This document shows, piece after piece, positions 25,389 through 37,300 of a stretch of DNA of 64,000 bases (its first letter is position 1; each line of letters starts with the position of its first letter). The DNA is from Mesorhabditis belari (lineage: Eukaryota > Nematoda > Chromadorea > Rhabditida > Rhabditidae). The DNA is taken from NCBI GenBank assembly GCA_958450365.1, contig CAUEEP010000937.1, positions 868,501 to 932,500 on the forward strand, given 5' to 3'. Made by a program: the position numbers and the translations under genes. The notes below the pieces were generated by a model. That model saw only the letters and a program-made list of their open reading frames with translations, ran no database searches and was not told the origin of the DNA.

Positions 25389-28300
25389 CTGAAGATTTTG
25401 AACATATCGTATTGTTCTGTGTCCTATTTACCGTATCCTCTCCACCCAACGATCGTCCATCAGCTTGTCCCATTCGGACACCTTGCACGATATTCCCAAC
25501 ATACATTGCAGCTGGCCCAACGTCTGATTGACGCTCTCTGAAATCGAATCTCGTTTTCGTGGAAGAGCTACCGTAATCTGAGTTGCTGTAGTCTTTCAGC
25601 CTTCCTTTCTTTCAGCCTTTCTTTCAGCCGTTCTTTCTTTCAACCTTTCTCTCTTTCAAGGCTTGGACTTAGTGCAAAGGCTAGCAGCTAGCGCCTTAGC
25701 TAGCGCCCGGCTAGCTAGCGCCTCGCACTAATTCTATTTTGATTTGGGCTGAATCCCCATTTTCGTTAGGCTTACGCTTAGGCTAAATTTTCAAGTTGCC
25801 ACCTTGGTTTTGGTAGATTGAGGACACAATTGTGCGGACACATCAAGAGTGTTGCCGGATGAAGTTCGCCGCTCAGAAATCTTTGCCTCGTCTCAGCCAC
25901 ATGTATGCCGCCAAGTGGGGTCTAAAAAGTAGACTTAAATCAGCCAACCAACCAGACTTCAGGGATTAGCACTACTTAATACATTCGCAACGACCCTGCG
26001 CCCGTCCTGCTGGACTGCTGGATGCTAGACGTATGCTGGACTTCGGGAAAAGTTCCAGCGTCTTCGATCTTTACGGCGGTACCTTTGATCTTTCCGGTAA
26101 ATGTTCATGGTTTTCCCGCGGAGTGTACTTATCTTCCAGAAAGTTTTATCGGAAACTTTGAAAGAAAAGTACACTCCACGGGAAACTTCGTTTTCTCTAC
26201 AGATTTGGTTCCTTTTCTCTACAGATTTGGTTCCTTATCTCTCTAAATTTGGTTCCTTTTCTCTACAGATTTGGTTACCATGAACATTTTACCGGAAAGA
26301 TCAAAGGTACCGTCGTGAAGATAGCTGCGGGAACTTTTCCTTGAGCATATCATTTTCTAGCTATTTTCTATTCTAGCTAACCTATTTTCTAGCTAAAGTA
26401 CGCGCCTACTACTCTTTCCAGTCTTAGGAGTTGCTGTAGTTAAAAATTAAAACCGGATTTGAATTCTTGACTTAAAAAACCCATGGGTAAATCAAATCAA
26501 ATCAACAGCTAGCATAGAGATCTGTCGTCCGAAAAAAAACAAAGTATTTTTGGCTTAAGCGTTAAGCAAAAAGGCTTTATCGCGAATTTATTAGAATTAT
26601 TTAATTGTTTAATGGAATCTTATTGTTTTCTGACTTTAAAAATCACATACTTTTGGGAGTTGATTGGCGACGACGAGCGCTAGACAATAAATGGCCACTT
26701 GGTGAATCGATTCGACTGCCTGAATGGGGAAGATTACGGTAGAAAGACAGACAGATAGACAGAGAGACAGATAGACAGACAGACAGACAGACAGAATGCT
26801 ACAGTAAGCCTGATGACGTTTTTTTTGCACCAGAAACGCTTTGTTTAGACGTTTAAGCACAAAGTAAATCTACTATCGCCCTTTTGTGTACCTGTAGCAC
26901 GCGACTCATCCACTGAAATGCATCATCTTCACTCGTGTTCGGCTTTTGCTCACAAACGACCACGATTCTCTCATCTCGAAGCACATTTATCGAGAAAACA
27001 GCAATTCGACCTCTACAATTAAAGTGATTAAAGGAAAAGCGATTTAAATAGCTCAGTTAATAGCTAAATAGCTCAGTTAATAGCTAAATAGCTCAGTTAG
27101 CTAGGCGTAGTTGTTTTTACGCGGACAGTCGCGTAGTTCTTTGATTTGTATCGTCGTGAATTTGTGAAAAGATTTAAAGGCAAATACCGATAAACGAATC
27201 TCATCGGCTCAACCGCTAGCACGGTCGCAATGATGTCATCCGCTGAATGTTGTCGTCCCGAGACGAAAAGTTGCGAGGATTTCTTGCCAACAACGAAGAT
27301 TAGGCCATCCTGGAAAGGTTTAAGTAAACTGGAGCATGAAAGGCACTGTCAGTCTCAGTTATCGTAATCGAAGCATAAGCCTAAGCCTTTAGGGTTGACC
27401 AAAACTGCTAGACAATTGGCCAAAATGCTAACAAATTTGTTTCATGGGCTATTGTAGAGTGCTGGGACTTTACAGTACCTTTATCGTCTTGGCTAAGGCC
27501 TGGCTGGACCTGGCTGGGCCTGGCTGGACCTGGATGGACCTGGTTGGGCCTGGCTGGACCTAGCTGGGCCTGGTTGGACTGGCTAGGTCTGGCTAGGTCT
27601 GACTGGACCTGGCTAAGCCTGACTGGGCCTCGCTAGGTCTGGCTAGGTCTAGCTGGACCTGGCTAGGCTTGGCTAGGCTTGGCTAGGCCTAACTGGACCT
27701 GGTTGGACCTGGCTAGGTCTGGCTGGACCTGGTTGGACCTGGCTAAGCCTGACTGGGCCTGGCTAGGTCTGGCTGGACCTCGCTAGGCTTGGCTAGGCCT
27801 GACTGAACCTGGTTAGGTCTGGCTGGACCTGGCTAGGCCTGTCTAGGTCTGGTTGGACCTGGCTAGGCCCTAATATCCGTTTAAATATCAGCTTAAAAAC
27901 CTACCGGTCCCATGAATCCAATCAATCCCGAGCGAACATAGTGCAATGGTCCCAATGGACGATCATCTGATGCGAGTGGTTCCACGCGGAATGTTGATGC
28001 TGAGATCCCCTCCAAACCCCAATAAGCATGACCGCCCGAATGAGCACACACGCAGATCTCGCCAATCTTAACCAAAAGTTATCTAGATAATCGTATAGAT
28101 AGACTTTACTAATACCAGACTTAACAGGTAGGGCTAGGCTAGTACTTGAGCTCAAGCGTTGGAAACGCATTCTTTCTGGCGCACTAGAGATGCACTAGAG
28201 ACTAGAGACTAGAATTCTCCGAATTCAGGCACCAGATAGTGCGCGTTTTTGTTATTTGACCTCAAAGTGCACCTCACCTCATCCGCTTTGCACAATCTCG

Positions 28301-31300
28301 GTGCTCCGGTTTGTTTGACGACAACGACTGATCCTCCCGGGATGACTTGACCGGCATCTTGTAAAGTCAAAGAATTGAGGGCATTCTCTTGTTCAACGCG
28401 GACAACACCGTGAGAAAGGGCGGACATTGAGAGGATCCCTCTGCCCGATTGAGTGCCCGGTTGGGTGGAGGTGGCTCGTCTAGAGTTTGGTAATTTGGAA
28501 TGTTTGGCCTGACTGGACCTGGCTAGGTTTGGCTAGGTCTGACGAGGTCTGGGTAGGTCTGGCTAGGTCTGGCTAGGTCTGGCTAGGTCTGACTGGACCT
28601 GGCTAGGTCTGGCTAGGTCTGACGAGGTCTGACGAGGTCTGGCTAGGTCTGGCTAGGTCTGACTGGACCTGGCTAGGTCTGGCTAGGTCTGGCTAGGTCT
28701 GACTGGACCTGGCTAGGTCTGGCTAAGTCTGGCAGGTCTGGCTAGGTCTGGCTAGGTCTGGACCTGGTTAGGTCTGGACCTAGATCTGGACTTGATTAGG
28801 TCTGGACCTGGTTAGGTCTGGAACTAGGTTTGGACCTGGCTAGAGCTGGACCTAGGTCTGGACCTGGTTAGGTCTGGAACTAGGTTTGGACCTGGCTAGA
28901 GCTGGACCTAGGTCTGGACCTGGCTAGAGCTGGACCTGGCTAAACTGAAGAAGTTTAAGTATACCTTCTAAGCGATATAGTGCCTGTCTCGGAGCTACCA
29001 GCTGTTGGACACATTGCATCGGGACGGAGACCTCGTGAGCTGAATGTGGCCACGAATTGGTCACAAGAAGATAAAGCTGGAAAAAGGTACTGTAAGATAA
29101 GCAAAAAACGGAATATCTATATCTAAATATGTTCTAAATATCTTCTAAATATCCTTACACCAAGGATTCGCTCCATCAGCCACAACTAAACTCCGCAATG
29201 AGGCGAAATTGACATCTTTATGATCCCGAGTGGCCAGGAGAGCCCAATGGAGATCACGGGATTTCACAAGGGCCGCAGAGGCTAAAAATTGAGTCTAGAT
29301 TCTCGTCTAGGACAGCATTCTAGTCTATATTGAAAATAATATAGAGTTTCTGATGATACGAATGCTTTCCCTTTACTCACCTTGTAATTTCGTTGCTTGT
29401 ATCATCCAACTGGCGGGGTTGATTTTCATTAGAGAATACGGGACAAAGATCACTCGCATCCCACAGAAAACCGATGCAAGAACAGCATGCCAGAGACCGA
29501 CCTCACGTTTCCAATCGAGCACACAAATTGCTGTGTCGCCTAGAGAAAATTGAAGTACAATAGCTTACGATAATGCAAGATTTTTCATTTTTCGCAAGAT
29601 TGTACAATTCTATTCTTTTATAGAGTACGATAGCTTCTGTAAAATTCTTCTGTGTACAGCTTCTGTGCTTCTGTGCAGCTTCTGTACAATTCTATTCTTT
29701 TATAGAATTGTACAGAAGTGCTCTAAACGGAATTCGAGTCGTCAGATCTAGCCTTGCCATTAAGGCTAAGTCAGACTCAGTCAGACTTTAACCAGGGTCA
29801 AGCCAAGTCTAGAGTTAAGTTAAACCTACCTAGAAGTCAAACTATAAGTCAGAGCTAGGTCAAATTTTTGCACATTCTTTTCCATTTTATAGCTTGGAGG
29901 CTTGGAGGCTTGGAGTTGGGGTAAGGGCGGGTCAAGCTCTGCTTCTTATTAGAAACTGTGTAGCAGTGTTGGAACCATATTGGAATGAAATAGGAACGGG
30001 ATTGGAACCGTATTGGAACTGGATTGGATCAAAATAGGAACTATATTGGAACTGTATTGGCACCGTATTGGAATCGTATTGGAGCCATATTGGAACCGTA
30101 TTGGAACCGTATTGGAATCGTATTGGAGCCTAGGAACCGTATTGGAACCGAATTGGAACTGTATCGGAACCGCATTGGTTTATAATAGGAACCTAATTCG
30201 GACCGTATTGGAGCCTAGGAATCGTATTGGAGCCTAGGAATCGTATTGGAGCCTAGGAATCGTATTGGAGCCTAGGAATCGTATTGGAGCCTAGGAACCG
30301 TATTGGAACCGAATTGGAACTGTATCGGAACCGCATTGGTTTATAATAGGAACCTAATTCGGACCGTATTGGAGCCTAGGAATCGTATTGGAACCGAATT
30401 GGAACTGTATCAGAACCGTATTGGAGCCTAGGAACCGTATTGGAACCGAATTGGAATGAAATAGGAACCGAATTGGAACCGTATTCGAACCTTATTGGAA
30501 CTGTATTGGAACCGTACTCGAACCGTATTTGAACCTTATTGGAACCGTATTGGAACCGAATTCGAACCGAATTAAAACCGTATTTCTCCTTTTTCGATTT
30601 AAGATTTAATTTTATACAGTTATCGATAGTTTTTTTGAGTTTAACTTATCGAATCAATTGATCTAACCTTCTTTATAATCCATTTGCAGCGTGATCGCTC
30701 GACAATGGGCCAACATCGCCTGCCGACTCACACAAACACCCTGAACGATCATTTATGATATAATCTAGATAAGATCTAGCTATTTGAAGACATTATATAT
30801 AAATAAATGTATCTAGATAAGTTCTAGATAAGTTCTAGATAAGATCTAGATAAGATCTAGATAAGCTCTAGACATTTCTCTATAATCTCTCGAAAATCCG
30901 ACCTTCACAGCGCCTTCTCGATCCTGTGAATACTCAATGTAAGCCACACTCTCATCAGTGACCCTTGGCGGTGCTGTCCAATCTCTCGATGGTTTACCCT
31001 AGAAAAGAAAGCTTTAGATATCAAATAGATAACAACAATTAGATAAAAACAATTAGTTAAAAATCAATTAGATAAATTGATATCAAAATCTATTATCTAA
31101 TATGTTTTCAATTACCAAATTCTCTGTAGTTTGCCAATACAAACGAGGCCATCCTTTGAAGTCTACCACTTCCGTGTTGCTGCCATTTGGGGAAGCGGCC
31201 TGGAAGATTGCAATTTACAATTTACAATCGAAATCTTGATTAGCATACAATTAGGTTTTCATCTCTATCGGTTTAGTTAATAGATAGAGTTTTAGATAGA

Positions 31301-34300
31301 TAACTGGATGGATACTGTCTCAGCTAACTGGATGGATACTGTCTCAGCTAACTGGATGGATACTGTCTCAGCTAACTGGATGGATACTGTCTCAGCTAAC
31401 TGGATGGATACTGTCTCAGCTAACTGGATGGATACTGTCTCAGCTAACTGGAGGATACTGTCTCAGCTAACTGGATGGATACTGTCTCAGCTAACTGGAT
31501 GGATACTGTCTCAGCTAACTGGATGGATACTGTCTCAGCTAACTGGATGGATACTGTCTCAGCTAACTGGAGGTACTGTCTCAGCTAACTGGATGGATAC
31601 TGTCTCAGCTAACTGGATGGATACTGTCTCAGCTAACTGGATGGATACTGTCTCAGCTAACTGGATGGATACTGTCTCAGCTAACTGGATGGATACTGTC
31701 TCAGCTAACTGGATGGATACTGTCTCAGCTAACTGGATGGATACTGTCTCAGCTAACTGCTTGGATTACTGTATCAGCTAACTGCTTGGATTACTGTCTC
31801 AGCTAACTGCTTGGATTACTGTATCAGCTAACTGGATGGATACTGTCCCAGCTAACTGCATGGATTACTGTATCAGCTAACTGCTTGGACTACTGTCTCA
31901 GCTAACTGGATGGATACTGTATCAGCTAACTGCTTGGATTACTCTCCAGCTAACTGCATGGATGTCTCAGCTATCCATACTGCATCAGCAGACATTACCA
32001 TTATCCTAAAGCTTAAAGTACAATACTGCTTCTCCTCCAGTACGATCTAGTACAGTGGGCAAGCCTAGTACTGTAGTAGAGAGATTCAACCCATCAAACC
32101 TTTGGCAATCCTTTGTAGCAAGCCTCCGATGTTAACGCGACTTTCACCCCGCAACTCCCAAGCAAAAAACCGAGTTGTTGAATGCCGGCATCCTGAAAGA
32201 ATTTCTACAAGATAGACTCTACAAGATAGACTCTATAAGATAGACTCTACAAGATAGCCTCTACAAGATAGCCTCTACAAGATAGCCTCTACAAGATAGA
32301 CTCTACAAGATAGACTCTACAAGGTAGCCTCTACAAGATAGACTCTACAAGGTAGCCTCTACAAGATAGACTCTACAAGGTAGCCTCTACAAGATAGACT
32401 CTACAAGGTAGCCTCTACAAGATAGACTCTACAAGATAGACTCTACAAGATAGACTCTACAAGGTAGCCTCTACAAGATCGACGATATCAAAAGAATATT
32501 TTTAAAAAACGAACCCTTTTCGATAATGGCACTTCGACTGGTACTGGGATGACACCGGCTAAAAGGCATCCGTAAAAAGCTGGCAGGAAATGTAGTGGAT
32601 CGGAGTTGGGATAAACCTGGAATTGAGTAGAGAAATTGATGATATGAGTTGATAAATTGATGAATAGAGTAAATAGAGTAGATACGATTGAATAGAGTAA
32701 ATAGTAGAGTCAAGATATTAGTATTAAATTGTAAAATTGTTGCTTTAAAAAGCTAGGTATAGAGCTAGCTTTAAAAAGCAATTGTTAATCGTGTAGAAGA
32801 AGACTCGAGAATACATTAAGAAGACAAGTACAAGAAACTCGAGCTGTTAAAGTACCCAAGTTGCTTCTGAAGACTTTTTTTCTTCTTCCGCCTTGTCTTT
32901 CCTTTTTTCTCTTGGCCTTTCAAGGTACCGGATAGCTCAGTGGTTAGAGCGGTTGACTGGAGCTCAATCGGGAGTTGTTGGGGTCAAGGGTTCGATCCCG
33001 TTTGCGGTATTTTACTTTTTCCATTTTGTCCAGGAAATCCAAAAAGCTACCAAAAGGATTACGGTAGGTTTTAAAGGATTACAGTAGGTTTTTACAAGAT
33101 TACGATAGGTTTTACAGGATTACGGTAGGTTTTTACAAGATTACGGTAGGTTCTTACAAGCTTACGGTAGGTTTTACAAGATTACGGTAGGTCTATACAA
33201 GATTACGGTAGGTTTTGCAAGCTTACAGTAGCTTTTTTCTTGAGTTAACGGTGGTTTAACCTTGAACAGCTAGATTTTGAGCTTTTGGAGTGAAAGTGTG
33301 AGAAAGTTAAGGCAATTTTTAAGGAAAAGTAAAGCCAATTTGTACAATGTATTCTCTATGTACAATGTACAATGTACAATGTCTTCTCTGTACTACATAG
33401 CATTCTCTAGTACGATATAATATGCAATTATTTATCGCAAAATCCCCTACCAACGCTATCCGATCGCCCGGCCTACACAAAGGTCCTTTGGCCGCATCTC
33501 GTCCACCCTGTGGCACTTGTTTATTCAAAAGCATGTAGGCCACTTTGCTCGATCGGGATAGCAATTTCCCTGAAAGCTAGATGTTTTCTAAATAGCTAGA
33601 GATCCCAGATCAAATCTAGAGATCTAGATGAACTCTAGAGATCTAGATGAACTCTAGATGAACTCTAGATGAACTCTAGATGAACTCTAGATCAACTCTA
33701 GAGATCTAGATGAACTCTAGATCAACTCTAGAGATCTAGATGAACTCTAGATCAACTCTAGAGATCTAGATGAACTCTAGATCAACTCTAGAGATCTAGA
33801 TCAACTCTAGATCAACTCTAGAGATCTAGATGAACTCTAGATGAACTCTAGAGATCTAGATCAACTCTAGATCAAATCTAGATCATTACTAGATTCCTAA
33901 AAGCTTACCATATGTTAACTGTTCTCCCAATTTCCCGTGCTGATCCAAAACGACAGCTGCAATCGCTTTTGGAGCTGTTGTACCGTATCGATGAAGAGCT
34001 GAGTCAACGGATCTGCGAATTTTTCAATAAAATTGTTAGCTTATCTAATAGCTTTTTACTAATATATTTGGCTTTAGATTGAAGTTACCCTCAAATTGCC
34101 TATCTAAATCGATTGAACGAATGCGAATCCTGAGAAAATCAAGAGACAACAAACCCTCAAGACAAGTAACTCAAGCAAATGTCTCTAAAAGCCATGGAAA
34201 AATAGCTGGTTGCTACTTTAAATAGCTAGTTACTGCTTTAAACGGCTAGTTACTGCTTTAAAGAGCTAGTCACTGCTTTAAACAGCTGGTTACTGCTTTA

Positions 34301-37300
34301 AACAACTAGTTACTGCTTTAAAAACAATATACTAATCATAAAGAAATTCATAATATAACAATCATAAAGAAGTTCGAAGGTTTTCCAAAGAGGTTTAACG
34401 GTTCTCCAAAAATGTTCGCCATTTGGCGGCCGGCGGAATTGAACTCGCGGGTGGCGGGCCGCAACGGTTTTCGAGTCTAGCGCCCTATCCACTACACCAC
34501 CACTGCTCGTCTGGCCCCGGCTTGAAAAAGACCTCTACTCAGTCGCCCACCTTTTCTTCGCCTTTACGGATTTCAAACCTATCTATCGGGACCGTGTGCC
34601 AGATTGCGAGCGATTGTCCGTGCGCACAAAGCACACACAAAGAACCGTGTTTTACCTTGACAGATAGCTTTTTGCTTTGTAAATAGTTCAAAAAGAAGAA
34701 ATTCAGCTTTGAATTTTTACCTAGGGTTTTCAAGGTTGCTGAATCTATTGGAGAACTTCATTTTATCAGAAAATCTATCTAAATATCTCAATTTTTCAAC
34801 TCACTTCGGCAATGTGTGCGCAGTCGTGCCCGTCAGTCCATCCCCTCTCACCGGAGTCATCGTCGCTCCTTCAGCTCGTGGAGCGCACGGATCAGCCACT
34901 CGTGCCATCGCTAAAAATAGCACTATGCAATAATAGTACTATCTACTATTTCTAAAAGACAAGTGTCCGTCCGTCCACAGGCACTTATCACCCATCTCTA
35001 CCCATCTCTACCCATCTCTACTCATCTCCACTCATCTCCACTCATCTCTACTCACCTCTACCCATCTCTACCCATCTCTACCCATCTCTCCCCATCTATT
35101 TTTCTTCAACAAACCTTCTAATTCAGCGTCATCATCATTGTAAAACTCTTGCAACGGTTTCGTCTTTGGCCTCTGAAAATTGTGAATGAGAAAATGAGGT
35201 AAATTGAATGGATATTCGATGGATAAACTACAGTAATCAAAGCCAGATTAACGCTACAAGAAGATATAGAAATTGGATTCGGATTTAACAAATTACAAGG
35301 TACTGCAGTAATGCAAGAAATCCCAGAAAACGTCCGTCTAAGTCTAAATCGGGCAACGGCTCGGATATATAAGATACACCCGGCTTGGAAGTGTTTTGAA
35401 CCCCTGATCTTTAGCCTGGTCTAATTTTAGGGATATTTCAGCAGGATTTAGGCTTGTACGTCCGCCTAGCTTCTCGTAATTGTACTTGGATTCATAATAG
35501 ACGCAAGGATTTGTAGGGTTAGGGGGGAGTCTGTTTACCTGGATTCAGGCTAGGAATAGGCTAGGTTTAGGTCATTTCTGCTATGGGCTCCCAAAACCCA
35601 TGTGTACACCTGGGATCGAACCGGGATTGAACCGGGAATCGAACCGGGATCGAACCGAGGATCGAACCGGGAATCAAACCGGACCGAGCGACTGTTCGTT
35701 TTCTTGGCGAGAGCTCTACTGAGCTATGGGCACGCAGGAGAGCCCAAGAGGCTCTTAAAAGCAACCATGAACCAGGCCAAGAACCAGACTAAGAACCAGG
35801 CCAAGAACCAGGCCAAGAACCAGGCCAAGAGCCAGGCTAAGAACCAGGCAAAGAGCCAGGCTAAGAACCAGGCCCGATCCAGACCCAGCAAGGCCGGCAA
35901 AAGAGTTCCTAGACTAGAAGAAATGCACCTCTTCCGTACTGCACTTTCTCAGCATTTCCGCTTTATAAGCCTCATGTGCATATCGTAATTGCCCGATTCT
36001 CGTCTCATTCCTCCTCGATCCCAAATGCATCTGTGACAGTCGCGTAAACAATATCAATTCCTCTTTCAGCGATATCGTTGATATTTTGCGTTGAACATCA
36101 TCACTTTCACAACTCGGCAACGACTCAGCTTTCCTCAATTTCTCGATTCTTTCCGTCTTTTCCTCGAAACTTTTCCAGCCGACAGCTTTCGTTTTTTTTC
36201 GTTTCCGAAACTCCAACATTTTCCTCATTCTCTCCATCCTTTCCGTCTCTTCTTTTTCCTGTTCTCTTTGTTTTTTCTCTTTTTCTTTCGCAGCCAGAAG
36301 TGCTGCTTTCTTTGCGTGTAGTTGAGATAAATATTCTCGATGATTATTCGATATTTTTCTTTGTGGAGACTGATAAACACCAGAGATTGATGGTCTTTTT
36401 AAGGCAAGAGTCGGGAAATAGGAACAACGAGGAGTGGCATATGTTGGATCCATTTTCGATTGAACCATAGCAAAGCTTCTATAGCAAAAGGCTTTTGGAA
36501 TAAAGTCTGTTACAGTGTAGTACAGTAGCACAGTAGACAGTAGTAGTACAGTAGACAGTAGTAGTAGTACAGTAGACAGTAGTAGTACAGTAGACAGTAG
36601 TAGTACAGTAGAGAGTAGTAGTACAGTAGACAGTAGTAGTACAGTAGACAGTAGTAAACCCTGTACAGTAGACAAAAGGCACAATGAGTAGTAGAATCCA
36701 ATCAATGACCCTGTACAAGTAGAATCCAATCAATTATCACTTAAAAAGCTATTAGTAAGTAAAATGAGTCGAGTAGACAAAAGTAGACTTTAAAAAGACA
36801 GCTAGAAGCTTTTGAAAGGCAGTTAGAGGCCAGATTCTTGTCGTTGTAGATAGAGAATGAATGAAAGGACTCAGTTATCGGATAGTAATATTGAATAGAA
36901 GAAAAGGTGATGAGTGAGAGGCAACTCAGGGTCCGCGAGGAACCTCAAGTTCAACACATGACTCTACCTGACTCTATAGCTTTTGGTCCTCTTCTTTGTC
37001 CTCTTCTCTTTATCCTCTTCTTCCTCTTTCTTCTTCCTTTCTCTTCTTCCTTATCTCTTCTTCCTTATCTCTTCTTCCTTATCTCTTCTTCCTTATCTCC
37101 TCTTCTTCTTTCTCTCTTCCTCTTTCTCTCTTCTTCTTTATCCTCTTCTTCCTTATCCTCTTCTTCTTTATCCTCTTCTTCTTTATCCTCATCTTCTTTC
37201 TCTCTTCCTCTTTCTCTCTTCCTCTTTCTCTCTTCTTTCTCTTATCCCCTATATTTCAGTTATTTCATAACTGAAATTCGATCTTAGATTCAAAAAGTTG

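Noticed and set aside
31308..31781. 157-residue open frame on the plus strand
   Set aside because: It is the 24-bp intronic repeat read in frame; no start context, no homology, and it lies between DIP2 exons on the opposite strand.
34709..34933. 74-residue plus-strand frame
   Set aside because: Antisense shadow of DIP2 exon 12 (34910-34805).
35914..36729. Extension of the nested ORF to 271 residues
   Set aside because: The extra N-terminal part is the agtagacagtagtagtac repeat read as Leu/Thr/Val; the protein-like part begins at the ATG at 36468.
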